From positions 1,293 to 55,497 of the forward strand of contig NZET01000014.1 of NCBI GenBank assembly GCA_002690455.1: a stretch of DNA of 54,205 nucleotides, written 5' to 3'. Under the pieces are notes generated by a model that did not search any database, had not been told where the DNA came from, and was given only the letters and a program-made list of their open reading frames with translations. The position numbers and the translations under genes were made by a program. Shown piece after piece: positions 26,423 to 35,335 of the stretch. The DNA is from Kiloniella sp. (lineage in GTDB: Bacteria > Pseudomonadota > Alphaproteobacteria > UBA7985). Each line of letters starts with the position of its first letter. The first letter of the stretch is position 1.

Positions 26423-27610
26423 TTAAATCATTTCACTTACAACCTCATGGGCGCGAGCTCGGCTCTCGGCATCAATGGCGGTTATTTCTTCCAGCGACAG
26501 CGTGACTTTTGGATCTCGAGGGGCCTGGCCCGACGGACCTTGTTCCAAAACTGCCTCGACCACTCTAGGAATCCCGCCAAAGGGAAAAGCGCCATCGAGA
26601 AACGCACTCACGGCGATCTCGTTTGCAGCATTCAGCATGATCGGTGCACCACCGCCAGAGCGCATCGCCGTTTCGGCCAAAAGCAGGCAGGGAAAGCGCT
26701 CTCGGTCCGGTGGCTCAAATGTCAGCGAACCGTATTGCGCCAGATCAAGAGGTGGGACCGACGTGCGGGTTCGTCGCGGCCAGCGCAACGCTGCCGCAAT
26801 CGGCGTCTGCATGTCCGGGACACCCATCTGCGCTAGCTGTCCACCGTCGCGATAGGCGACCAGAGAATGCACGACCGACTGAGGATGAACGAGCACGTCG
26901 AGCCGCTCGTGAGAAACGTCGAATATCTGTTGCGCTTCGATTAACTCCAGGCCTTTGTTCATCATCGAAGCGGAATCGATGGTGACCTTAGATCCCATGT
27001 CCCAGTTTGGATGACGGAGCGCCTGCGCGGGCGTTGCGGCGGCAATCTCATCCTTGCTCCACGTCCGAAATGGGCCACCCGAGGCCGTCAGAATGAGTTG
27101 AGTGACCGCACTGCGATCCTGACCCCAAAGCGCCTGAAACAAGGCTGCGTGCTCGGAATCCACGGGGATCAACTGGCCACCGGATTGGGCTAAGGCTGCT
27201 CGGACCAGTCCACCTGCCGCGACCATGGCTTCTTTATTGGCGAGGGCTAGATGAGCCCCAGAGCGCGCTGCGGCCAGGGTTGGGCGCAGGCCAGCGTAAC
27301 CGGTAATCGCGCTGACCACTACATCAGCCGGGCGGGCGGCCGCTTCGATTACGGCATCTCGTCCGGCGGCGACTTCAACACCTGTCCCCCAGAGCCGGTC
27401 TCGGAGATCGGCAAACTGCCGCTCATCGGCAACCACAGCAAGGGCCGCACCGGTCTGCAACGCAATCTGGGCCAAGCGCTCGACACTGCGCTGCGCGACC
27501 AGCGCGGCAACCTCGAATTCCTCGGGGTTATGGGCCAGCACGCTCAGAGTGGAAGCCCCGATGCTGCCTGTAGCGCCGAGGATGGAAACGCGGGTTTTTC
27601 CTTCGCTCAT
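26423..27610 (-). CDS. dxr: 1-deoxy-D-xylulose 5-phosphate reductoisomerase
   Basis: A 395-residue NADPH-dependent enzyme of the MEP isoprenoid pathway (IspC). The nucleotide-binding N-terminus has SILGATGSIGASTLSVL. The catalytic region has ALANKEAMVAAG, PVDSEHAALFQAL, ASGGPF, HPNWDMGSKVTIDSASMMNKGLE as separate blocks and VHPQSVVHSLV. It supplies IPP/DMAPP for the undecaprenyl chain made by the nearby uppS. It follows cdsA by six bases. Length is normal. Confidence 0.98.
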   Translation of the reverse strand: MSEGKTRVSILGATGSIGASTLSVLAHNPEEFEVAALVAQRSVERLAQIALQTGAALAVVADERQFADLRDRLWGTGVEVAAGRDAVIEAAARPADVVVSAITGYAGLRPTLAAARSGAHLALANKEAMVAAGGLVRAALAQSGGQLIPVDSEHAALFQALWGQDRSAVTQLILTASGGPFRTWSKDEIAAATPAQALRHPNWDMGSKVTIDSASMMNKGLELIEAQQIFDVSHERLDVLVHPQSVVHSLVAYRDGGQLAQMGVPDMQTPIAAALRWPRRTRTSVPPLDLAQYGSLTFEPPDRERFPCLLLAETAMRSGGGAPIMLNAANEIAVSAFLDGAFPFGGIPRVVEAVLEQGPSGQAPRDPKVTLSLEEITAIDAESRARAHEVVSEMI

Positions 27611-27616
27611 AGAGGC

Positions 27617-28453
27617 TTAGTACCAACCCGAGAGGTAGAAGACCACCAGCGCAACAGCAGTAAGGGTCATACCGTCCATGCGATCCATGACCCCGCCGTG
27701 CCCGGGGAGCAGTTTGCTGGCGTCCTTGACCCCGAAACGACGTTTGAAACCGCTCTCCATCAGGTCTGAAAGCTGTGAAATAGCGGCAAACAAGGGTGCG
27801 GCCAGGGCAAAGGCCCAAGGCGATAGCGGCGTCCAGAACACCATGACCTGCGCAACGGCGTAGCCGGCAATCACGCCCATGACCAGACCAACCCACGTTT
27901 TGGCCGGACTGATGACCGGCGCAAGCTTGGGTCCGCCGATGTGCTTTCCGGCGAAATAGGCAGCAATGTCCGCATTAATGACCAGGGCCAGCCCGATGAA
28001 CAGGATCGGCGGACCTGCCCCGCCGACAACGTACAGCGCAATCAGCAGTGACCACGGACCCGCAGCATAAATGAGACCAAGCGGCACCCAGAACCGTTCC
28101 ACCGGCGAGCGCCAGCTTAGCACTGCACAGGCCAGGAGTCCGCCAAACATCGAACAGCCCGCGGCGGCGAACATACCGATGGCCGATAACCCTGTGGTAA
28201 TCCCAACCCCGAGGATCATCAACACCATGGCCGGCGAAGGGCGCGTTGGACGGCTGGATTTGCCGACGATGACGCCCCACTCGTACGCCACAACCATAGC
28301 GATGCCCATGCCGGCAAGCTGCACCAATGGCGTTCCAACCAGGAACACCGCCAAACCGAACATCGTCGCTGCGATCCCGGTCAGGATCCGAGCCCGCAAG
28401 CGGTCATAGAGCGCCGCACGAAGCGGAGTAGTGGGGTCTGGCTTTTGGCTCAT
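27617..28453 (-). CDS. cdsA: Phosphatidate cytidylyltransferase
   Basis: A 278-residue integral membrane enzyme that makes CDP-diacylglycerol from phosphatidate and CTP, the branch point of phospholipid synthesis. About eight hydrophobic segments are seen. The C-terminal signature is complete: SPAKTWVGLVMG, then SQLSDLMESGFKRRFGVKD and LLPGHGGVMDRMDG. AGGGCC precedes the ATG. It lies 90 bp after uppS in the normal alphaproteobacterial order. Confidence 0.97.
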   Translation of the reverse strand: MSQKPDPTTPLRAALYDRLRARILTGIAATMFGLAVFLVGTPLVQLAGMGIAMVVAYEWGVIVGKSSRPTRPSPAMVLMILGVGITTGLSAIGMFAAAGCSMFGGLLACAVLSWRSPVERFWVPLGLIYAAGPWSLLIALYVVGGAGPPILFIGLALVINADIAAYFAGKHIGGPKLAPVISPAKTWVGLVMGVIAGYAVAQVMVFWTPLSPWAFALAAPLFAAISQLSDLMESGFKRRFGVKDASKLLPGHGGVMDRMDGMTLTAVALVVFYLSGWY

Positions 28454-28543
28454 GGCAGGCCCTGAACTGGTGCTCGTTCGGTTGCGGGTGCAGCAGCCGC
28501 TCTGGATGCGGCTATGGTACTCTGATGCTCGATTAATTGGTCT

Positions 28544-29296
28544 TCAGCGCACGGATTGCGCCTGCAATCCCCCGAAACGCCGCTCTCGGTTGGCGAAAGC
28601 CAACAGCGCCGTTGCGAAGTGTCCTGCGGAATAATCAGGCCAGAGAACCGGATCAAAGTATAACTCGGCGTAGGCAGCCTGCCACAAAAGGAAGTTAGAC
28701 AAGCGCTGTTCGCCTGACGTACGGATGATCAGATCCAGGCCCGGCAGGTCTGCGGTTTCCAGCGCGGCTTCGAGGTCGGTTTCACTGATGTGTTCAGGCT
28801 TGATCTCGCCCTGCGCCAAGCGAACAGCCAGTGCCTGTACGCCCTCTATGATCTCCTGTCGGCCGCCGTAGGACAGCGCTACACAAAGAGTCATGCCGGT
28901 GTTCCCTCCGGTCACCGACTCAGCCCGGTCCAGCAGGCTCTTGATATCCGGGGCAAAGTCATCTCGTCGACCGATGACACGGATGCGGATGCCAGCCTTA
29001 TGCAGCTCAGCGATTTCGGCAGTGAAATAGGATTTTAGCAGGCCCATCAATAGGGTGACTTCCTCTGCCGGGCGGCTCCAGTTTTCGGTCGAGAACCCGT
29101 AAATCGTCAGGGCTTCCAGACCAATCTCGTGTGCAGCTTTAACCAGCCGACGGGTCGCTTCTACGCCCTGCTTGTGACCAAAGTTTCGGGGCATGCCGCG
29201 CATCTGCGCCCAGCGGCCGTTACCGTCCATAATCACCGCCACGTGACGTGGCAGGCGATCCCGAGGAACGGAAACGAGCGAGTCTGGCTTGGTCAT
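28544..29296 (-). CDS. uppS: Undecaprenyl diphosphate synthase (cis-prenyltransferase)
   Basis: A 250-residue cis-prenyltransferase that extends farnesyl diphosphate to the C55 carrier of peptidoglycan and O-antigen units. D24 in VAVIMDGNGRWA is the catalytic aspartate. FGHKQGVEATRR, YGFSTENWSRP, LIIRTSGEQRLSNFLLWQ and AYAELYFDPVLWPD complete the family pattern. AGAAGGA lies ten bases before the ATG. It follows frr by 111 bp. Confidence 0.98.
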   Translation of the reverse strand: MTKPDSLVSVPRDRLPRHVAVIMDGNGRWAQMRGMPRNFGHKQGVEATRRLVKAAHEIGLEALTIYGFSTENWSRPAEEVTLLMGLLKSYFTAEIAELHKAGIRIRVIGRRDDFAPDIKSLLDRAESVTGGNTGMTLCVALSYGGRQEIIEGVQALAVRLAQGEIKPEHISETDLEAALETADLPGLDLIIRTSGEQRLSNFLLWQAAYAELYFDPVLWPDYSAGHFATALLAFANRERRFGGLQAQSVR

Positions 29297-29407
29297 GCTG
29301 CGGTGGGTCCTTCTGGCCAGAGCGTCATTAGCGTTGCAAGTGCTGCCTTCGGGGTGTGGGTCGGGATACAGGCAAGCCGAGTTGGTCGTTCCAAGGTCGA
29401 CACCGCG

Positions 29408-29965
29408 TCAAACCTGCATGATTTCACTCTGTTTCTCACTCAACATGGAATCGACCGTGGCTATATGCCGGTCGGTCACCTTCTGAATTTCGCCGTTGAG
29501 GTCGTGCATCGCATCCTTGGAAAGCTCACCTTCTGCCTCCAGCCTCTTAGACTTGTCCATCCCATCCCGACGGACGTTGCGGATGGCGACACGGGCGGCC
29601 TCGGCGTAAGTGCCAGCAACTTTGGAGAGCTCCTTGCGGCGCTCCTCGTTCAGATCTGGGATCGGCACCCGGATCAGGTTGCCGTCGGCCATAGGGTTCA
29701 ACCCCAGGCCGGCGTCGCGAATAGCGCGCTCGACGGCGCCGGCCATGCTCTTGTCCCAGACTGAAACCGAAATCATCCGAGGTTCTGGCACCGAAATCGC
29801 GCCAACCTGATTGATTGGTACAGCGCTGCCATAGGCCTCAACCATCACCGGTGCCAGCAGGTCTGCCGAAGCTCGGCCCGTGCGCAGCCCCTGCAATTCA
29901 TTCTTGAAGTTCTCAACGGCGCCGGACATGCGCTTATCAAGGTCGTTCAGCAGGTCATCGCTCAT
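29408..29965 (-). CDS. frr: Ribosome recycling factor
   Basis: A 185-residue RRF, which with EF-G splits post-termination ribosomes. It has the two-domain pattern: the helical bundle (residues 1-30 and 105-185) with [19 protein letters not shown], and the small beta domain with [19 protein letters not shown]. The ATG at 29963-29965 is where family homology begins; a longer in-frame extension of 23 codons is unsupported. It lies downstream of pyrH. Confidence 0.97.
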   Translation of the reverse strand: MSDDLLNDLDKRMSGAVENFKNELQGLRTGRASADLLAPVMVEAYGSAVPINQVGAISVPEPRMISVSVWDKSMAGAVERAIRDAGLGLNPMADGNLIRVPIPDLNEERRKELSKVAGTYAEAARVAIRNVRRDGMDKSKRLEAEGELSKDAMHDLNGEIQKVTDRHIATVDSMLSEKQSEIMQV

Positions 29966-30045
29966 GAAATGGTGCTCCTTCGAGGCTTGAATCCTGGCTG
30001 CGCTTTGCGGCGACAATGCGCCGCTTCTGGCCACTTTTCACTGAT

Positions 30046-30073
30046 AAAAGCCCCTGTACCAAGTTGCAGGGGG
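30046..30073 (-). terminator. Weak terminator-like hairpin after pyrH
   Basis: In the minus direction CCCCTG and CAGGGG pair across a 10-base loop and are followed by CTTTTATC. The stem is short and the T-tract modest, so it may only reduce transcription from pyrH into frr. Confidence 0.4.
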
Positions 30074-30124
30074 TTTGTCAGGCCGTTGACGACCCAACCG
30101 GTTGTTTCGAATCCCGCACCGTTC

Positions 30125-30862
30125 TCAGCCGTGAGGACGATCATCGACAATGGTAAACTTACCCTGCTTTTGCACGACAGCCGCCATGGCGCCTTCTTCA
30201 TTGAGCGAAAAGACAAGGATCGGGATGTGGTTCTCGCGCGCCAGAGAGATGGCGGCGTGGTCCATCACGTGCAGGTCTTCGGCTAGAACCTGGTGGAAGG
30301 ACAAGTGATCATAGCGAAGAGCATCGGCGTGCTTGGCTGGATCGGCATTGTACACCCCATCGACCTTGGTGCCCTTTAGCAGTGCGTCGCAATTCATCTC
30401 CGACGCGCGCAATGCGGCAGCTGTATCAGTGGTGAAGAACGGGTTACCGGTCCCGGCAGCGAAGATAACGACCCGTCCCTTTTCCAAATGCCGCAGCGCA
30501 CGCTGACGGATGAAGGGCTCACACACGTTGTTCATAGGAATGGCTGACATTACTCGGCACTCTGTTCCGATATCCTGCAGGGCGGAGCGCATAGCCAGAG
30601 CGTTAATCACTGTGGCAAGCATACCCATCTGATCGGCCGTTGCCCGCTCCATTCCTTCGGCTGCGCCGGAAACGCCGCGGAAGATATTGCCGCCGCCTAC
30701 CACCAAACAGACCTGTGAGCCGAGGTCCATCACGCCTTTAACCTCATTCGCCACCCGTCCGACGTACCCCGGATCAAGCCCATAGCTCCGATGGCCCATC
30801 AGGGCTTCACCCGAAATCTTCAAAAGGACACGTCGAAAGACTTTGGGAGTACCATCTGGCAT
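30125..30862 (-). CDS. pyrH: UMP kinase
   Basis: A 245-residue amino-acid-kinase-fold enzyme that converts UMP to UDP, normally hexameric and regulated by GTP and UTP. The N-terminus [39 protein letters not shown] and the C-terminal HDLFSLN-like [13 protein letters not shown] match the family. AGGTG lies just before the ATG. A strong terminator stands between tsf and this gene, so pyrH likely has its own promoter in the preceding 120 bp. Confidence 0.97.
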   Translation of the reverse strand: MPDGTPKVFRRVLLKISGEALMGHRSYGLDPGYVGRVANEVKGVMDLGSQVCLVVGGGNIFRGVSGAAEGMERATADQMGMLATVINALAMRSALQDIGTECRVMSAIPMNNVCEPFIRQRALRHLEKGRVVIFAAGTGNPFFTTDTAAALRASEMNCDALLKGTKVDGVYNADPAKHADALRYDHLSFHQVLAEDLHVMDHAAISLARENHIPILVFSLNEEGAMAAVVQKQGKFTIVDDRPHG

Positions 30863-30984
30863 TGATGCACCTGCATGTTGCGATTTCGCCCTGTTGTAAC
30901 CGACGCCAGCGTGAGTTTAAAGCCGATTATGCGTTCAAATTGCACTCAACAGTCGAGGCTCAATGCTGGCAAGGCGCGCGCATG

Positions 30985-31007
30985 AAAAAGGGCCGCCGAA
31001 GCGACCC
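30985..31007 (-). terminator. Intrinsic terminator of tsf
   Basis: In the minus direction a 7-bp stem (GGGTCGC / GCGGCCC, one G-T wobble) closes a TTCG tetraloop and is followed by TTTTT. It ends the rpsB-tsf transcript about 60 bases after the tsf stop. Confidence 0.85.
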
Positions 31008-31065
31008 TGATTCAAAAAACAATCCAGACTGCCCAATTTGGCAAAAGTGGCCAGGGCAGCGACCA

Positions 31066-31995
31066 TCAGGAACCAGAGACAGCTGCTGCAACCTCGGCCG
31101 CGAAATCGCCCTCTTCTTTCTCGATGCCATCACCGAGTTGGAAGCGCACAAAACCCTTCAGAGTAATGTCCGTTCCCAGTTCCTTGGCGAGGGCAGCGAT
31201 AACGGCTTTCACCCGGTTTTCACCGTCGATTACGAAGACCTGCTCGTTGAGAACCACTTCTTCGTAGTACTTCTGGATCCGACCTACGATCATCTTTTCG
31301 ATGATTTCCTCAGGTTTCCCAGACTCGCGTGCCTGCTCCGTCAAGACATTCTTCTCACGCTCCAGCAGCGCCGGGTCGAGGTCGTCCACCGTGGTCGAAG
31401 CAGGGTTGGTTGCTGCGACGTGCATCGCGATCTGCTTGGCCAAAACGCCTAGTTTTTCCTTGTCACCAGCGGATTCCAGCGCAACCAGAACCGCGATCTT
31501 GCCCATTGAAGGGGTCACAGCATTGTGCATGTAGCCGGCAACAACACCATCAGAAACGCTCAGCGTAGCAGTCCGGCGCAGGTTCATGTTCTCACCAATG
31601 GTCGCAACCTGGTGTGTGACTTCATCAGCGACAGACCGACCAGTACCGGGGTAGTCCATGGCCAGCAGTGCGTTGATATCGCCGCCTGCCTTCAGTGAAA
31701 GGTCCGCCACTTCGCCGACCACCTGCTGGAAGGTTTCGTTGCGGGAAACAAAGTCGGTCTCGGCGTTGAGTTCGATCGCCGCCCCGGAAGTTCCATCAAC
31801 GGCGAAGGCAACCAGACCTTCAGCCGCCACACGGCTGGATTTCTTAGCAGCCTTGGACAGACCCTTCTGGCGCAGCCAGTCGATTGCAGCCTCGATATCG
31901 CCGTCGGACTCTACCAGTGCTTTTTTGCAGTCCAGCATGCCTGCGCCGGAAGTCTCGCGCAGCTCTTTGACCATTGCGGCAGTAATGTTCGCCAT
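31066..31995 (-). CDS. tsf: Elongation factor Ts
   Basis: A 309-residue EF-Ts, the guanine nucleotide exchange factor of EF-Tu. The N-terminal UBA-like module has [19 protein letters not shown], followed by the core with [19 protein letters not shown] and HVAATNPAS, and the dimerisation region. Standard length for the class. AAAAGGGATCC precedes the ATG. It is co-transcribed with rpsB, from which it is separated by 174 bp containing a strong hairpin. Confidence 0.98.
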   Translation of the reverse strand: MANITAAMVKELRETSGAGMLDCKKALVESDGDIEAAIDWLRQKGLSKAAKKSSRVAAEGLVAFAVDGTSGAAIELNAETDFVSRNETFQQVVGEVADLSLKAGGDINALLAMDYPGTGRSVADEVTHQVATIGENMNLRRTATLSVSDGVVAGYMHNAVTPSMGKIAVLVALESAGDKEKLGVLAKQIAMHVAATNPASTTVDDLDPALLEREKNVLTEQARESGKPEEIIEKMIVGRIQKYYEEVVLNEQVFVIDGENRVKAVIAALAKELGTDITLKGFVRFQLGDGIEKEEGDFAAEVAAAVSGS

Positions 31996-32140
31996 TGCCT
32001 GGATCCCTTTTCTTGGTGGATGTCGACCCGCGTCTTGGTTGAGCCGGGTCGGCTTGTCTCGAAGATTGGTGGTGGTGGTAGCGGTGAGGGGAGTGAGGAG
32101 AGCCCCCCCCTCTTGCGAAGGAGCCTAGAGGTCTCGAAGG

Positions 32141-32163
32141 CGCCGAGCCGGACCGGCTCGGCG
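32141..32163 (-). other. Strong hairpin in the rpsB-tsf spacer
   Basis: A perfect 10-bp GC-rich inverted repeat (CGCCGAGCCG / CGGCTCGGCG) with a 3-base loop starts six bases after the rpsB stop. There is no T-tract in either direction, so it is more likely an mRNA-stability or processing element, or a partial attenuator, than a full terminator. Confidence 0.5.
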
Positions 32164-32169
32164 AATGGA

Positions 32170-33225
32170 TCAGTCTTCAGCCTTTTCATCAGCCTTCTTT
32201 GCCGCGGTTTTCTTAGTCGGTGCCTTCTTGGCTGGTGCTTTCTTGGCAGCAGGCTTCTTTGCAGCTGCCTTTTTGGCAGGTGCCTCTTCCGCGGCAGTCG
32301 CTTCCTCAGCCGGTGCAGCAGCAGCTTCCTCAGCCGGTGCCGCAGCAGCTTCCTCAGCCGGTGCAGCAGCAGCTTCCTCAGCCGGTGCAGCAGCAGCTTC
32401 CTCAGCCGGTGCCGCAGCAGCTTCCTCAACCGGTGCCGCAGCAGCTTCCTCAGCCGGTGCAGTAGAATCTTCGCTCAGCGCAGATTCAACCGGCACCTCT
32501 TCGCTTGAACCCAGATCAGCGACAGAGGCGGTTACCTCAACCTGCAGGCCTTCCAGCACGGCGTCAGCGACCAAATCGCAATACAGGTCGATCGCTCGCA
32601 GGGCGTCGTCGTTACCCGGTACGGGGAAGGTGATGCTGTCTGGATCAGAGTTAGAGTCGATCACGGCAATAACCGGAATGCCAAGCACTTTGGCTTCGGC
32701 TACGGCGAGGTGTTCTTTGTTCGTGTCCAGCACGAAGATAAGGTCCGGCAGACCGCCCATGTCGCGGATACCGTTCAGGGTCCGCATCAGCTTTTCATGG
32801 TCACGGGACATCATCAGCGCTTCTTTCTTGGAAAGCTTAGCGAGGTCCTCGGATCCCATAATCCCTTCAATATCGCGCATTCGCTTGATCGACTGGGAAA
32901 TCGTCTTCCAGTTTGTCAGCATACCGCCCGGCCAGCGGTGATTGACATAGTACTGGCCGCAGCGCTGGGCGGCTTCAGCAACCTTTTCCGAAGCAGCCCG
33001 CTTTGTGCCAACGAACAGCACCCGGCCACCCTTGGACACAGTCGCCGTAACCGCCTCGAGCGCGCGATACAGCATAGGGCGCGTTTGATCGAGGTCGATG
33101 ATGTGAACACCGTTGCGGGCACCAAAGATGAACGGAGCCATCTTAGGATTCCAGCGGCGGGTATTGTGACCAAAGTGAACGCCAGCTTCCATGAGCTGAC
33201 GCAGCGTGAACGTAGGCGCTGCCAT
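32170..33225 (-). CDS. rpsB: 30S ribosomal protein S2 with long repeat-rich C-terminal tail
   Basis: A 351-residue S2; the normal protein is about 240-255. Residues 1-245 are a canonical S2 ([62 protein letters not shown]). From about 250 an acidic Ala/Glu/Pro region with an eight-residue unit EEAAAAPA repeated about six times (256-309) leads to a basic Lys/Ala/Pro tail (314-348, blocks such as [12 protein letters not shown]) like histone H1. S2 tails of this sort occur in some alphaproteobacteria; their job is unknown to me. AAGGAA precedes the ATG. It is the first gene of the translation/envelope cluster. Confidence 0.97.
   Translation of the reverse strand: MAAPTFTLRQLMEAGVHFGHNTRRWNPKMAPFIFGARNGVHIIDLDQTRPMLYRALEAVTATVSKGGRVLFVGTKRAASEKVAEAAQRCGQYYVNHRWPGGMLTNWKTISQSIKRMRDIEGIMGSEDLAKLSKKEALMMSRDHEKLMRTLNGIRDMGGLPDLIFVLDTNKEHLAVAEAKVLGIPVIAVIDSNSDPDSITFPVPGNDDALRAIDLYCDLVADAVLEGLQVEVTASVADLGSSEEVPVESALSEDSTAPAEEAAAAPVEEAAAAPAEEAAAAPAEEAAAAPAEEAAAAPAEEAAAAPAEEATAAEEAPAKKAAAKKPAAKKAPAKKAPTKKTAAKKADEKAED
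32299..32460 (-). repeat. 24-bp in-frame tandem repeat in rpsB
   Basis: About six copies of a 24-bp unit (plus-strand core TTCCTCAGCCGGTGC plus a GCAGCAGC-type end) encode EEAAAAPA. Copies differ by only a few silent or conservative bases (one A/C site and one copy with Val), which suggests recent slippage or recombination expansion. Copy number may vary between strains. Confidence 0.9.
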
Positions 33226-33316
33226 CGTTTTTTTCCTTCCGGTTTAAACCTCCACGCGAACCTGTCTCAGACGTTTCTGCCTCAACCGGGAATGCCCGCG
33301 TGTGTGTGATGCTGGC

Positions 33317-33363
33317 GGTGTAACGTAAGCCACCCCTGAAGACAATTGCGCGCTACGTTACAC
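33317..33363 (-). promoter_or_regulatory. rpsB promoter region flanked by a 10-bp inverted repeat
   Basis: GTGTAACGTA (33318-33327) and TACGTTACAC (33354-33363) are perfect inverted repeats 26 bases apart. In the minus direction a possible -35 TTGTCT (33345-33340) and weak -10 TACACC (33322-33317) with a 17-base spacer lie so that one arm covers the -10 and the other stands just upstream of the -35. Operator function is a guess; the promoter call itself is tentative. Confidence 0.35.
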
Positions 33364-33445
33364 GGTCATGCGCGAAGTGCTGCAGCGTGCGCGTGAAGGA
33401 GCTGTCGACAGACCGGAAACGCACCTGCCGTCTACGAATGGAACG

Positions 33446-34273
33446 CTAATGGCTCAGCAGCAGTGGCATACGATGGTGGCGCAGGACGTAGCGGGTGGTA
33501 TTGCCAAGCACCAGATTGCGCCAGGATGGGTGACCATGAGCCCCCATAACCACAGCACCAGCGCCAATCTCCTGAGCCGTGGCAAGGATCACCTTGCCCG
33601 GCGCGGTTTCACCATAGTCGTGACGAACCTGCGCCTCGACCCCGTGGCGCTTCAGGAAGTTGAGGATCTGGTCTGCGGGCAACTGTCCGCTTTCTTCAAC
33701 ATCACCGACGCAAAGAAGGATGACTGAATCAGCCGCCTGCAACAGCCCAAGATTATCCCGCACAGCCCGCACGGCTTCTCGCGAGGATTTCCACGCAATA
33801 AGCACTGTCTTGGGATTAAACGCTCCCTCAAACTCCTGTGGCAAGACGAGCACTGGTAAACCGGATGACAGCGCCAGTGTCTCTGGCAGACCGCGCACGA
33901 AGCGGTCTTCCAACGTCCGCTCCTGAACATCCGATACAATGAGCAAGTCCGCCGCCCTTGCGTGGATCTCCAGATCATGCTCGTCGGTTCCGATTTCGGT
34001 GGTGAAACGATAGGACGCCAGACCAGCCACCTTGCAGGCACCTTCGAAGTCAGCCTTTGCCTGAGCGGACTCAGCTGCCAGCCGGTCGCTGCGTGCACCG
34101 CGCAAACCGCGCCCCCGGGATCGACCATAGATGTCTCCGTCGAATTCCTCGATCGACAGGAACAGGCCGGTTAGGTGCGCACCGTGTCGGTCAGCCATTT
34201 CAATAGCTGTCGCTAGTCGCGCGGAGCAGAGCTCGGCGTTTTCAAGATGAACAACAATGGTTTTGATCTGCAT
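33446..34273 (-). CDS. Tandem universal stress protein (UspA family)
   Basis: A 275-residue protein with two Usp-fold halves. The N-terminal half (MQIKTIVVHLEN...) is degenerate; the second half (about 145-275) has the nucleotide-binding pattern MGAHGHPSWRNLVLGNTTRYVL, a GxHG...GNTT variant of the usual ATP-binding loop. Such proteins are linked to stress survival and quiescence, but the ligand here is not known. The ATG at 34273 is where the first beta strand begins, with CAGGT upstream; a longer in-frame start is not supported. It lies 93 bp downstream of the ThiY-like gene, on the same strand. Confidence 0.88.
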   Translation of the reverse strand: MQIKTIVVHLENAELCSARLATAIEMADRHGAHLTGLFLSIEEFDGDIYGRSRGRGLRGARSDRLAAESAQAKADFEGACKVAGLASYRFTTEIGTDEHDLEIHARAADLLIVSDVQERTLEDRFVRGLPETLALSSGLPVLVLPQEFEGAFNPKTVLIAWKSSREAVRAVRDNLGLLQAADSVILLCVGDVEESGQLPADQILNFLKRHGVEAQVRHDYGETAPGKVILATAQEIGAGAVVMGAHGHPSWRNLVLGNTTRYVLRHHRMPLLLSH

Positions 34274-34366
34274 GATGATACCTGAATGTTCTGAAACTGA
34301 CGGAGCCACAGGATAGGGCGGGCGGCGCTCTGGGTTCGGCTCTTCAAACATAAGCAGCTTTGTTGT

Positions 34367-35332
34367 CTATTCCAACTCCACCGCGTAGCTGGACACCGGG
34401 CGCGCGGCAGAGATCAGCCCCTGCTCGATCAGGAATGCCTCAAAACGCGTATATCGCCCTCGATCCATGGCAGCAGGGCGCAGGGCAAAGCGTGGCAGGG
34501 TATCGCGCCAAGCGCGGCGGTTGAGCTCGTTGTCCAGCAACTCTTCCCGCCCTTTGATGAAAAGCGCCCAGCCTTCTTCCGGGTTATTGATCATGAACTG
34601 CACCGCTGCTTCCAGCGCGGCAATCACCCGCGGTATAGCCGGATTATCCAGGCCATCCTGTGCCGCAACCAGGATCAACTCGTCATAGCCGGGGACACCG
34701 TTTTCCTCAGGGTAGAAAGCCACCCCCGGGCGACCCGCAATATCCATCTGGTTCAGCTCGAAATTGCGAAAGGCTCCGACAACGGCATCGACCTGACCCG
34801 AGTACAAGGATGGACTAAGCGAGAAGTTGACATTGATCAGCTCAACATCATCGAGGCTAAGGCCCTCGCGCGCTAGCATGGCGCCTAGAACCGCATCCTC
34901 AAAACCACCTACCGAAAAGCCAATCTTTCGGCCCTTTAGGTCAGCAACCGACTTGATTGGTCCATCTTTGAGCGCCACCACCGTGTTGAGCGGTGTGGCA
35001 ACCAGTGTCGCAACCCGAACGAGCGGCAAACCTTCAGCGACCTGAATATGCAACTGCGGCTGGTAAGAGATTGCCAGCTCAGCCTGACCGGCGGCGACCT
35101 GACGAGGGGGCGCCGAAGGGTCAGCAGGCTCGATCAGCTCGACCTCCAGTCCCTGTGCTTCAAACAGCCCCAGCTCTTCGGCGACAAACAGCGGACCATG
35201 ATCTGGGTTGATGAACCAATCGAGCAGGATCGTAACCCGATCGGCTGACGCGGAAGGTGCCGTACCGAGCAGACTGGCCCAGGTAGCGAACCCGGTTAAG
35301 CCGGCGATAGCAAAGCGCTTTATGGATTTCAT
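34367..35332 (-). CDS. thiY: ThiY-like ABC transporter substrate-binding protein
   Basis: A 321-residue periplasmic binding protein of the NMT1/THI5 family. The signal peptide ends near ASA (residue 30). Then comes VTILLDWFINPDHGPLFVA, the conserved opening of the THI5/ThiY pyrimidine-binding group, with ISYQPQLHIQVAEG, ADLKGRKIGFSVGG and a C-terminal helical lobe. With a TPP riboswitch in front of the operon, the ligand is most likely a thiamine precursor such as a hydroxymethylpyrimidine or formylaminopyrimidine. It starts three bases after the permease stop. No ATPase gene is adjacent. Confidence 0.88.
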   Translation of the reverse strand: MKSIKRFAIAGLTGFATWASLLGTAPSASADRVTILLDWFINPDHGPLFVAEELGLFEAQGLEVELIEPADPSAPPRQVAAGQAELAISYQPQLHIQVAEGLPLVRVATLVATPLNTVVALKDGPIKSVADLKGRKIGFSVGGFEDAVLGAMLAREGLSLDDVELINVNFSLSPSLYSGQVDAVVGAFRNFELNQMDIAGRPGVAFYPEENGVPGYDELILVAAQDGLDNPAIPRVIAALEAAVQFMINNPEEGWALFIKGREELLDNELNRRAWRDTLPRFALRPAAMDRGRYTRFEAFLIEQGLISAARPVSSYAVELE

Positions 35333-35335
35333 GGT

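Noticed and set aside
32299-32460. Regular repeats that could be taken for a CRISPR array
   Set aside because: Units are 24 bp, directly adjacent without spacers, and keep the reading frame of rpsB; they encode EEAAAAPA.
32165-32941. Long plus-strand open frames rich in Ala/Ser or Pro/Gln
   Set aside because: They are antisense readings of the rpsB repeat; the other strand has the complete S2 protein and a ribosome-binding site.
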